From positions 1-25,224 of the forward strand of contig CARAIG010000039.1 of assembly GCA_948938605.1 (NCBI GenBank): a stretch of 25,224 nucleotides of DNA, given 5' to 3'. The notes below the pieces were generated by a model. The model searched no databases and was not told the origin of the DNA. It saw only the letters and a list, made by a program, of their open reading frames with translations. The position numbers and the translations under genes were made by a program. How positions within the stretch are numbered: the first letter of the stretch is position 1; each line of letters starts with the position of its first letter. The stretch comes from an uncultured Eubacteriales bacterium. GTDB taxonomy: Bacteria; Bacillota; Clostridia; Christensenellales; CAG-314. Positions 6,912 through 13,663 of this stretch are shown here, piece after piece.

Positions 6912-7511
6912 ATGGAATACGCATACGGGCGCGTTTCCGCAAAAGACCAAAATCTTGACAGACAAATTGCGGAATTTATCAAGTTCGGAGTTTCGGAGCG
7001 GAATATTTTTGCCGAAAAAAAGAGCGGCAAGGACTTTGAACGCGCCGCATATAAGCGGTTGCTTGCCACCTTGACAAGCGGCGATTTACTCATTATTAAG
7101 TCGATAGACCGTTTGGGGCGCAATTACGACGAGATTATTTTTGAGTGGGATAGAATTGTAAACGGCATAAAGGCGGATATTTTGGTTTTGGATATGCCGC
7201 TATTAGATACGCGCGTGAAAAAAGATACCTTGATAGGCAAATTTATATCGGACATTGTTTTGCAGATACTCTCTTTCGTTGCCGAGAACGAGCGCACGAA
7301 CATAAAAACGCGGCAAGCGGAAGGAATAAAAGCGGCGCGGGCAAAAGGCGTTAAATTCGGACGACCTAAAACGCAATACACAAAACAGTTTTTAGCGGTA
7401 GTAAAACAATATAAAAGCGGCTTGCTTTCACAAAAGCAAGCCGCTTTTTTGGTTGGTATGTCAAGACAAGGCTTTTCATATCACTTAAAAAAGTTATACC
7501 CGAAGAATTGA
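6912..7511 (+). CDS. Small serine recombinase (resolvase/invertase family)
   Basis: 199 aa, the usual size for Tn3-resolvase/Hin-type recombinases. Residues 1-~140 are the catalytic domain: 'YGRVSAKDQN' carries the probable nucleophile Ser9, and 'LLIIKSIDRLGRNY' carries the active-site Arg pair. A dimerisation helix and 'GRPKTQY' hinge follow, then a C-terminal HTH (~170-196, 'LSQKQAAFLVGMSRQGFSYHLKK') that binds the half-sites. The ATG has AAGGAG 11 bases upstream, partly inside a hairpin. Two 26-bp palindromes 48-178 bp upstream are its likely substrate. A perfect terminator-like stem lies within codons ~168-180. It may resolve or invert DNA of the element; the inverted orientation of the sites favours inversion, but a res site bound for resolution or autorepression is possible. 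Confidence 0.92.
   Translation: MEYAYGRVSAKDQNLDRQIAEFIKFGVSERNIFAEKKSGKDFERAAYKRLLATLTSGDLLIIKSIDRLGRNYDEIIFEWDRIVNGIKADILVLDMPLLDTRVKKDTLIGKFISDIVLQILSFVAENERTNIKTRQAEGIKAARAKGVKFGRPKTQYTKQFLAVVKQYKSGLLSQKQAAFLVGMSRQGFSYHLKKLYPKN
7413..7450 (+). terminator. Terminator-like hairpin inside the small recombinase gene
   Basis: AAAAGCGGCTTGCTTT (7413-7428) and its exact complement (7433-7448) form a 16-bp stem with a four-base loop (CACA), ending in six T (7445-7450). This has all the features of an intrinsic terminator but lies within the coding sequence, over the start of the HTH. Confidence 0.6.
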
Positions 7512-7564
7512 GTTAATTCGACAATATTCAAATAATAAAGTTAATATTTACTGTTCTATTCTTG

Positions 7565-7589
7565 ATAAAATCATTGTGAGCGATTTTAT
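7565..7589. other. AT-rich inverted repeat downstream of the small recombinase
   Basis: ATAAAATC (7565-7572) and GATTTTAT (7582-7589) are exact complements with a 9-base loop. No clear T-run follows, so it is either a weak terminator or a binding site. The surrounding 7512-7618 is AT-rich and carries no gene. Confidence 0.4.
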
Positions 7590-7618
7590 TTATTTCATAA
7601 AAATTACATAGTTTTTGT

Positions 7619-7792
7619 GTTCGCTTGTGCTTACCGTCTATGGACGGGTTACGCCGCCTTGACAAATTGTAAAGGGCGACGGTTTATCTCCCGTTAGGCA
7701 TAAAGCCGTCGCCGCCGTTGGCGGTTACACCCTTGACAATTTATCTGCGGCGGCATTTTTCGCTGATTAAGACGGTAAGCACCAAAGCGAAC
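7619..7792 (+). ncRNA. Structured leader RNA candidate upstream of the large serine recombinase
   Basis: Nested exact complements form a closed ~174-nt domain. P1 is GTTCGCTT (7619-7626) with AAGCGAAC (7785-7792) and GTGCTTACCGTC (7627-7638) with GACGGTAAGCAC (7771-7782): 20 bp with only a two-base bulge. P2 is GCCGCC (7653-7658) with GGCGGC (7749-7754). P3 is AAATTGT (7664-7670) with ACAATTT (7736-7742), extended after one mismatch. P4 is GGCGACGG (7675-7682) with CCGTCGCC (7706-7713). ACGGG (7644-7648) can pair with CCCGT (7690-7694) in the P4 loop, a pseudoknot. A CCGCC-GTT-GGCGG hairpin (7712-7724) competes with P4. No known RNA family was recognised. It ends 61 bases before the recombinase ATG and would be part of its 5' UTR. 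Confidence 0.6.
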
Positions 7793-7853
7793 AACAAAAT
7801 TTTTAAGCCGCACCCCGCACATTAACGGGAACACGGCAAAGGAGCAAATCACA

Positions 7854-9410
7854 ATGAAAAACGCAGTTATCTATGCAAGGTATTCCTCGCTCGGACAGAA
7901 CGAGCAAAGCATTGAGGGGCAAATTCGCATTTGCACCGAGTACGCAGAAAGCAAAGGCTTTACTGTCGTCAAGACCTATGCCGACAGAGCAAAGACGGGA
8001 ACAAACGACAACCGCCCCAATTTTCAGAAAATGTTACACGACGCGGAAAGCGGCGCGTTCGAGCAAATCATTGTCTATAAATTCGACCGTTTCGCCCGTA
8101 ACCGCATTGACAGTATTATGCACAAGGCGCAACTCAAAAAGCAGTACGGCATACGCGTAGTTTCGGCAACCGAACCCGTCAGCGACGACGAGGGCGGCGA
8201 AATTTACGAAATGTTTTTGGAGTGGAACGACGAGCGTTATAGCAAACGCTTGTCTATGCGCGTACACGACGGACTTGACACGAGCGTGAGAAACGGCACA
8301 TATTGCGGCGGGCATCTGATTTACGGCTACAAACTCATTGACACCGACAGACGAGGGAGCAAGGGCATTATACATAAAGTCGCTATCGACGAGGAGCAAG
8401 CCGAAATCGTCCGTTATATCTTTAACGAGTACGCAAAGGGAACGAGCAAAAAGGAAATTGCCGAAAATCTGAACGCGCAACATATTTTCTATAACGGTAA
8501 GCAATGGAAAGCCCGCACTTTCGAGCATTGGCTACCAAACCGCAAATATACGGGCGAGTGTATGCTCGGCGCGAGAGAGTGCAACAACACCTATCCCCCC
8601 ATCATTGACAAGATAACTTTCGAGCGGGTACAAGAGCGGCTGAAAATCAACAAGCATTTGGCGGGCGCAAATTCGGCGGTTGAGCCGTATATTTTAACGG
8701 GAAAAGCGTTTTGCGGGAACTGTCGTCAACCTATGGTTGCAGACGGCGGCACGGACAGACACGGGAACAAACGCTATTATTATGTATGCAAGCACAAGCG
8801 CAAAGGCAAGTGCGAAAAATCACGCGAAAACAAGGACAGTTTGGAAAGACAGATAACCCAACAAGTCCACGACTTTTTAAGCGATAAAGAAAACGCGAGA
8901 ATTGCTGCGCGGGACACTATCGCATACTATGACAAGCGCACGGGCGACGACGGGCTGAAAAGCATTGAAACCCGCATAGCACAAGCACAAAACAAAATCG
9001 AGGAAATGACCGACGCGTTTATTTTAGCGCGAAATGACACCTTGCGGGCAAATATCGAAAGAAAAATGAACGAGTACGAAAAACTGATAAAGGACTTGCA
9101 AGAGCAAAAATCAAAAATCTTGCTTGAACGCGGGCGCAGAGTTACGGAAAGCGACATTTTAGAATTTATCGCCCACCTACTCAAAGGCAACCCCGCAGAC
9201 AAAGCCTATCAGAAAAAAATCATTGACAACCTTGTGTTTATGGTGTATATTTATGACGACCAACATATAAAGACTTACAGCGTTCTGAATTTGGGCGTGC
9301 TTGAATATGCGGAACAAAAACGGTTGAGTGAAACAGAGGAGTTTTTGGAACACTTGAAAACTGTATCGACCTCTGCCACACTTGTTTCACCATTACTGCG
9401 ACTGCGCTAG
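7854..9410 (+). CDS. Large serine recombinase (site-specific integrase of the mobile element)
   Basis: 518 aa, normal for the family. The N-terminal resolvase domain (1-~150) has 'YARYSS' with probable nucleophile Ser11 and 'YKFDRFARNR' supplying active-site Arg. The Recombinase domain (~165-270) is followed by a zinc ribbon with C287, C290, C312 and C320. A long coiled coil (~365-430) follows, which in this family controls synapsis and directionality. Start ATG 7854 has AAAGGAG nine bases upstream. The gene likely integrates and excises the element between attP and attB without host factors. It is at the right edge of the element-like region and is followed by a strong terminator, the usual position next to an attachment site. 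A ~174-nt structured RNA candidate lies in its leader. Confidence 0.95.
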   Translation: MKNAVIYARYSSLGQNEQSIEGQIRICTEYAESKGFTVVKTYADRAKTGTNDNRPNFQKMLHDAESGAFEQIIVYKFDRFARNRIDSIMHKAQLKKQYGIRVVSATEPVSDDEGGEIYEMFLEWNDERYSKRLSMRVHDGLDTSVRNGTYCGGHLIYGYKLIDTDRRGSKGIIHKVAIDEEQAEIVRYIFNEYAKGTSKKEIAENLNAQHIFYNGKQWKARTFEHWLPNRKYTGECMLGARECNNTYPPIIDKITFERVQERLKINKHLAGANSAVEPYILTGKAFCGNCRQPMVADGGTDRHGNKRYYYVCKHKRKGKCEKSRENKDSLERQITQQVHDFLSDKENARIAARDTIAYYDKRTGDDGLKSIETRIAQAQNKIEEMTDAFILARNDTLRANIERKMNEYEKLIKDLQEQKSKILLERGRRVTESDILEFIAHLLKGNPADKAYQKKIIDNLVFMVYIYDDQHIKTYSVLNLGVLEYAEQKRLSETEEFLEHLKTVSTSATLVSPLLRLR

Positions 9411-9423
9411 CAGGTCGCAACAC

Positions 9424-9452
9424 AAAAGGGAAGCATTGCTTGCTTCCCTTTT
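9424..9452 (+). terminator. Intrinsic terminator after the large serine recombinase
   Basis: AAAAGGGAAGC (9424-9434) and GCTTCCCTTTT (9442-9452) form an 11-bp perfect stem with a 7-base loop, ending in four T. It begins 14 bases past the recombinase stop. Confidence 0.85.
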
Positions 9453-9862
9453 GCATTGTTCCCGTATGCTTGTCGCATTGACGTGCTTTAAGCGGGACGG
9501 TTCGAAATGACGTAGCGCTCCGTTACACTCCGCTTACCCTGCGCTGCGCTTCGGGACGAATTTTATTCTATGCCGTTTGAAAATATGTTGTTAAAAATAA
9601 CATTTTGTCAACAATTATAAATTAAAAAATACACTGCGCATCTTGCACCCTTTTTACAGTCTTGCGTTCAACCCGTACGTAAAGTCAAATTCACAGTTGA
9701 TTTTATATCGTATTAGTTGTATAATAATATCCATACAGTTTAACATATTTGGCGTGCCGTATTTGCAATAAGTTGTTTTACGTGAACTCGTCTTATGCGG
9801 CTAACGATATATTTTTAGTTAAATATATTGACAATTACTTTTACAAAATGTAAGGAGTTATT
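9453..9862. other. Non-coding boundary region
   Basis: No supported gene. 9491-9558 is GC-richer with repeat-like sequence ('CGAAATGACG', 'CTGCGCTGCGCTTCGGGACG') resembling a degraded interspersed repeat. 9559-9850 is strongly AT-rich. This is the likely place for the element/chromosome junction, but the partner att site would lie outside the window. Confidence 0.4.
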
Positions 9863-10054
9863 ATGAACAAAAAACTATCTTTAAACAAGGACAACTGTCC
9901 GCAAAACCACGTTTGTCCGGCAGTTAAAGTATGCCCCGTAGGCGCGCTGTCGCAAACGGATTTCAATGCACCGCAAATCGATTACGGCAAGTGCATCGCT
10001 TGCGGCAAATGCGCCAATATTTGCCCTAAAAAAGCATTGACGATCAATTCGTAA
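9863..10054 (+). CDS. Small 4Fe-4S ferredoxin-type protein
   Basis: 63 aa, a soluble electron carrier of the bacterial ferredoxin fold. The second half has a canonical motif C44-x2-C47-x2-C50-x3-C54-P. The first half has a spread pattern C12-x5-C18-x5-C24-P instead of CxxCxxC, so one complete cluster is certain, and the second cluster is either atypical or lost. Similar short proteins with a 'CP.NH.CPAVKVCPVGA' start occur in Clostridia, where they are annotated as 4Fe-4S binding proteins. SD AAGGAG lies five bases before the ATG. It sits 33 bases upstream of the Mrr-like gene in the same direction and may be cotranscribed with it, though no functional link is obvious. Confidence 0.9.
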   Translation: MNKKLSLNKDNCPQNHVCPAVKVCPVGALSQTDFNAPQIDYGKCIACGKCANICPKKALTINS

Positions 10055-10087
10055 AACAGTTGTCGCAATTTTAAATACGGAGCATTT

Positions 10088-11149
10088 ATGAACATTCCCA
10101 ACAAAGAAGAAGCAAAAATTATCATTGCGGAATTGCTGAGCGAACCCATTAGGCGCAAAATTTTAATTGAAAAATGCGTTGCAAAATTAAAATTGCCTGC
10201 CGACGTAATTAAAGATACAAGTCCCGACAAGCCGTTTAACCAAACAAAATGTATTTTCGGACACGCTTTAACCGAACTTATCAACGTGGGCATACTTGTG
10301 CAAAACGACGGCATCGTCGAATACCGCGAAAAGTTGCCCGACAAAAGGAAAACTACCGAAAACGTTAAACGGGATATTAAAATAGACAAAACCTTGCGCG
10401 AATTGCTGTCCGTTCAGTCGTATACCCGCAAGGAATTGCTGTCCGCCGTTGCCGTAAAACTTAAAGCGGACAAGGATTTTGTAAAAGTGGTCAAAGCGGA
10501 CGCGGGGCGTTTGTTGAACGAAGCTGTAAAAATCGGTGAAATCGTCAAGACGGACAACGTCTACGCTTTGCCCGTTCAAGCAGATGAAGCGGCGGCAAGC
10601 GAAATTCAACCTGTGCCTATTAAGGACGCGCCTTCAAAACCGCAGCGCGGACAAACTGTAAACTCCAAGCAAATTCAAGGTCAAAATTCTAAAACAAATT
10701 CCAAAAATAAAGCGTCTAAAATCAATTGCGAAGACCTGTTGCTTAAAATGGCGCCGGAGGAATTTGTCAACAAAACGGTACAAATGTTGGACGCTTGGTA
10801 CAAGGCTAACGGATACACCGACGTTAAAAGCAAAAATATCGACGGCTCGCAAGACGGCGGTATCGACGGTATAATAAAAGGCTTTGACGGAATGGGTTAC
10901 AGGCACAAAATTTTAATTCAGGTAAAGCACATCAGCGGCAAAAAGGAAACTGCTAAACTTGTAGACATACGCCGCTTTTGCGGAGTAGTAGCGTGCGAAA
11001 ACGACGCGACTGTGGGCTTGTTCGTCACCAACCGCAAATACACTCAGGAATCGGAAAAATTCGTCAACAACTTTAAGGTTAAGTATTTTAAACTTATCGA
11101 CGGTAACTTGTGGTGGAAGCTTGCAAAGGATTGCGACTTTGTAATTTAA
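10088..11149 (+). CDS. Mrr-like restriction endonuclease (PD-(D/E)XK)
   Basis: 353 aa. The C-terminal third is an Mrr-type nuclease domain: 'MLDAWYKANGYTDVK' helix, then D256-G-G-I-D260-G and Q278-V-K280-H, the PD-(D/E)XK variant of this family with D260 and K280 as catalytic candidates. The N-terminal ~160 residues contain two helical, winged-helix-like segments (10-60 and 90-150) suited to DNA recognition. A low-complexity Lys/Ser/Gln linker (~180-212) joins the two parts. There is no methyltransferase nearby, which fits a type IV (modification-dependent) or orphan nuclease. SD GGAG five bases before the ATG; a strong terminator follows. Adjacency to an integrated element suggests a defence role, though it sits on the chromosomal side of the boundary. 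Confidence 0.85.
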   Translation: MNIPNKEEAKIIIAELLSEPIRRKILIEKCVAKLKLPADVIKDTSPDKPFNQTKCIFGHALTELINVGILVQNDGIVEYREKLPDKRKTTENVKRDIKIDKTLRELLSVQSYTRKELLSAVAVKLKADKDFVKVVKADAGRLLNEAVKIGEIVKTDNVYALPVQADEAAASEIQPVPIKDAPSKPQRGQTVNSKQIQGQNSKTNSKNKASKINCEDLLLKMAPEEFVNKTVQMLDAWYKANGYTDVKSKNIDGSQDGGIDGIIKGFDGMGYRHKILIQVKHISGKKETAKLVDIRRFCGVVACENDATVGLFVTNRKYTQESEKFVNNFKVKYFKLIDGNLWWKLAKDCDFVI

Positions 11150-11160
11150 TACAAAAAATT

Positions 11161-11192
11161 GACCGATTGAATGTGTTTCAATCGGTCTTTTT
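11161..11192 (+). terminator. Intrinsic terminator after the Mrr-like gene
   Basis: GACCGATTGAA (11161-11171) and TTCAATCGGTC (11177-11187) form an 11-bp perfect stem with a 5-base loop, followed by five T (11188-11192). Confidence 0.9.
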
Positions 11193-11207
11193 GTACGTCA
11201 ACGTCAG

Positions 11208-11213
11208 TATAAT
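11208..11213 (+). promoter_or_regulatory. -10 element TATAAT very close to the next start codon
   Basis: A perfect TATAAT ends seven bases before the ATG at 11220, so transcription would begin at or next to the start codon. No good -35 is seen; the matching position falls in the preceding terminator. Confidence 0.45.
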
Positions 11214-11219
11214 ATTCGT

Positions 11220-11681
11220 ATGAAAGCAACATTTAAAAGCGTGGCGTTGGCGCTGTCTGTTTTGGCAATGGTGGTAATTACGTTAATGGTTATCGACGCA
11301 AACGCAATTGCGGACGTTTCGGCAGGTAAAACGTATTTGCGCGTAAACGCCGTGGACTTAAACAACAACCCCGTACACAACGCAAAAGTAACCGTTTTGG
11401 GACAGTCGTTCAATACCGACAATAAAGGGCTATCCCCCGCAATGGAACTTAGCGGTTTAAGCAACTGCTATGACGAAAATATTGCCGAATGGAAAACTGT
11501 AACTGTAGTAGTTTCGCTTGACGGTTATGTAACCGCCGTAAATTTCAACTGTGTAGTATACGTCGGTCAAACGCGTAAACTGACGGTAAAACTGTATCCC
11601 GTTGACAGCAGCGATTTGCCCTATACCGTATATGTGGAAAGTCCTCCCGACGATTACGTCAAAAACCTGATAGGTAAATAA
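11220..11681 (+). CDS. Exported small protein with carboxypeptidase-regulatory-like domain
   Basis: 153 aa. Residues ~5-28 are a hydrophobic signal peptide or anchor ('ALSVLAMVVITLMVIDANA'), with a possible cleavage site after ANA. The remainder is a compact beta-sandwich-like domain of the CarboxypepD_reg/Cna-B type: 'LRVNAVDLNNNPVHNAKVTVLGQSFNTDNKG' resembles the 'G.P...A.V' strand pattern, and there is a later 'VSLDGYVTA' strand. Two cysteines (in 'NCYDE' and 'NCVVY') could form a disulfide. No SD precedes the ATG; instead TATAAT lies seven bases upstream, suggesting a leaderless transcript. It is convergent with the GH13 gene, with one base between the stops. Function unknown. Confidence 0.7.
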   Translation: MKATFKSVALALSVLAMVVITLMVIDANAIADVSAGKTYLRVNAVDLNNNPVHNAKVTVLGQSFNTDNKGLSPAMELSGLSNCYDENIAEWKTVTVVVSLDGYVTAVNFNCVVYVGQTRKLTVKLYPVDSSDLPYTVYVESPPDDYVKNLIGK

Positions 11682-11682
11682 A

Positions 11683-13359
11683 CTACACTAATTTGTAAAC
11701 TGTGCTTTCGTAAGGTTTAAGCGTTACCGTTTTGTTGGGCAAAGCGTCGCTCCCTTCCGCATTGGAAATTATTTTTTGCCATTGTTTGCCTTGCCAATTT
11801 TTCGGCAGCGTAACTTTGGCATTTTTTAACGAAAAATTGTTTATAACAAGCAGCGTTCCGTATTCGCTTTGACGTAAGTACGCTAATACTTTGCGGTGTT
11901 TAGGCGCAATATCGGTGTATGTTCCGTATACAAACGCCTTGTCGCTTTTGCGCAGCTGTATTAATTTTTTGTAGTAGTGCAATACGGAATTGCCGTCGGC
12001 TTGTTCAGTTTCGACGTTGATTTGCGTGTAGTTGGGCGTAACGGGCAGCCAAGTTTCTTCGCCGTCGGTAAAACCTGCGTTTTTGCTTGCCGTCCACTGC
12101 ATAGGCGTACGCGCGTTGTCCCGCGAGCAGTAGGCAATCGTTTTTATCGCTTTGCGTTTGCCGAATACTTTTTTTAGCAGATTGTAACTGCGCAATGCGT
12201 CCACGTCCTTGTATTGAGTAATGTCTTTCATCCCTATCGACGTTGTGCCTAATTCCTGTCCTTGGTAAATAAAGGGCGTGCCGGACAACGTCAACAGTAT
12301 TGTCGCCATCATTTTTGCACCGTCCGTATGGTGCTTAGTCGCCGAAACGTACCGTCCCACAATGCGCGCGCAGTCGTGGTTTTCCCAAAACAACGTATTC
12401 CAACTTTTTTGATACAAGCCGTTTTGCCACGTGGTCAAGGCACTTTTAAGTTGTTTTAAACTGAACTTTTTGGGTAGCTGCTTTATTCCGAAACGGTTGT
12501 CGCAGGCAGTGTGGTCGAAGGAAAAAACGGTAGTTAAGTATTCGTTGCCTTCGGTAGTGTACTTTAATGCTTTGGGTACGGTTATAAATACGCTTTCGCC
12601 AACGGTGTAAGCGTCGTATTCGTCTAGTACGGTACGCAGTTCGCCAAGCAGTTCGAGCATCCGTTCGCCGTCTAAGTAATGTTCCGAACCTGTCAATGCA
12701 ATGCTCGGTTTGCCGTTAGGCAGTCCTGCGGTTTTGGCAAGCAAAGTTATAACGTCGCAACGGAATCCGTCTACTCCTTTGTCTAACCAAAAGCGCAAAA
12801 TGCTCTTTATTTCTTCCATTACTTTGGGATTGAAGTAGTTTAAATCGGGTTGGTTTTTGTCAAACAAGTGCAAGTACCACTGTTTAGTGGTTTCGTCGTA
12901 CTGCCACGCGCTTCCTACAAAAAAACTTGTCCAGTTGTTGGGCGGTTTTTTGCCGTTTTTGCCTTTGCCGTCGCGGAAATAGTAGTAGTCGCGGTACGGG
13001 GTGTCACATGACGAACGCGCTTGAACAAACCATTCGTGCTTATCGCTCGTGTGGTTTATAACAAGGTCCATAATTACCCTTATGCCTTTTTCGTGCAGTT
13101 TTGTTACCATTTCGTCAAAGTCAGCCATAGTGCCGTATTCGGGGTTTATAGCTTTGTAATCCGAAATGTCGTAGCCGTAGTCGGCGTTGGGACTTGCGTA
13201 CAGCGGCGAAAACCAAATAGCGTCTATGCCTAGTTCTGCAAGGTAATCTATTTTTGATATTATTCCCTTAATGTCCCCTATGCCGTCGCAGTTGCCGTCT
13301 TTAAAACTGCGCGGATATATTTGGTAAAAAACCGCTTCCTTATACCATCTGTTTTTCAT
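11683..13359 (-). CDS. malL: GH13 alpha-glucosidase, probably oligo-1,6-glucosidase
   Basis: 558 aa, full length for GH13 subfamily 31. The (beta/alpha)8 barrel has region I D98-L-V-I-N-H103, region II 'GFRCDV' with nucleophile D202, region III 'TVGESV' with acid/base E255, and region IV 'ENHD' with D329. Val203 directly after the nucleophile is the residue linked to alpha-1,6 specificity in this subfamily. 'QPDLNY' and a C-terminal beta domain complete the fold. There is no signal peptide, so it acts in the cytoplasm on isomaltose-type oligosaccharides; trehalose-6-phosphate hydrolase is a related alternative. AAAGGA lies upstream of the ATG, and a consensus promoter sits 58-86 bases upstream. 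It is divergent from the GH3 gene, consistent with shared carbohydrate metabolism. Confidence 0.9.
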   Translation of the reverse strand: MKNRWYKEAVFYQIYPRSFKDGNCDGIGDIKGIISKIDYLAELGIDAIWFSPLYASPNADYGYDISDYKAINPEYGTMADFDEMVTKLHEKGIRVIMDLVINHTSDKHEWFVQARSSCDTPYRDYYYFRDGKGKNGKKPPNNWTSFFVGSAWQYDETTKQWYLHLFDKNQPDLNYFNPKVMEEIKSILRFWLDKGVDGFRCDVITLLAKTAGLPNGKPSIALTGSEHYLDGERMLELLGELRTVLDEYDAYTVGESVFITVPKALKYTTEGNEYLTTVFSFDHTACDNRFGIKQLPKKFSLKQLKSALTTWQNGLYQKSWNTLFWENHDCARIVGRYVSATKHHTDGAKMMATILLTLSGTPFIYQGQELGTTSIGMKDITQYKDVDALRSYNLLKKVFGKRKAIKTIAYCSRDNARTPMQWTASKNAGFTDGEETWLPVTPNYTQINVETEQADGNSVLHYYKKLIQLRKSDKAFVYGTYTDIAPKHRKVLAYLRQSEYGTLLVINNFSLKNAKVTLPKNWQGKQWQKIISNAEGSDALPNKTVTLKPYESTVYKLV

Positions 13360-13416
13360 TGTCGTATATTTTCCTTTTATTTATTTGCAGCAGACAAATA
13401 TTATATAATAAATCTA

Positions 13417-13445
13417 ATTATAGCGTTTATTAGATATAATTTCAA
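13417..13445 (-). promoter_or_regulatory. Consensus promoter for the GH13 gene
   Basis: On the minus strand TTGAAA (13445-13440), a 17-base spacer and a perfect TATAAT (13422-13417). It predicts a ~50-base 5' UTR before the ATG at 13359. Confidence 0.75.
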
Positions 13446-13533
13446 TAAATATTTTAATATTAAAAAAAATACATACGTTTTTTGTCTTTGAACGCTACAC
13501 AATAACGTTAAAATGTGGTAAACTAATTTAGAA

Positions 13534-13539
13534 TATAAT
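13534..13539 (+). promoter_or_regulatory. -10 candidate for the GH3 gene
   Basis: TATAAT lies 125 bases upstream of the GH3 start without a convincing -35. A small hairpin GCAACTT/AAGTTGC (13631-13647) lies just before the SD AAGGGG in the implied leader. Confidence 0.3.
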
Positions 13540-13663
13540 GGATAACTATGTATTGTTAATGCATATCGACGTAACACTGTGCTTTTAACTACGCAAAACA
13601 TTACGGTTTTCAAATTTTCAGCAACAAACGGCAACTTTTTAAGTTGCTTGGTAAGGGGATAAA

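Noticed and set aside
7124..7381. Minus-strand open frames inside the two recombinase genes and other central genes
   Set aside because: They overlap strongly supported genes on the other strand and show no start signals or family features.
7693..7699. Integron attC-like core GTTAGGC
   Set aside because: It stands alone in the P4 loop; no paired R/L boxes of an attC site and no tyrosine integrase are present.
9494..9515. tRNA T-arm-like GGTTCGAAAT
   Set aside because: The flanking bases (GACGG and TGACG) do not pair, and no acceptor, D or anticodon stems can be drawn around it.
9828..9862. TTGACA at 9828 as the -35 of the ferredoxin promoter
   Set aside because: At 17 bases downstream lies the SD region (TAAGGA), not a -10 element.
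13401..13634. 77-aa minus-strand open frame between the GH13 and GH3 genes
   Set aside because: It starts at TTG without SD, is AT-rich and overlaps the consensus promoter of the GH13 gene.
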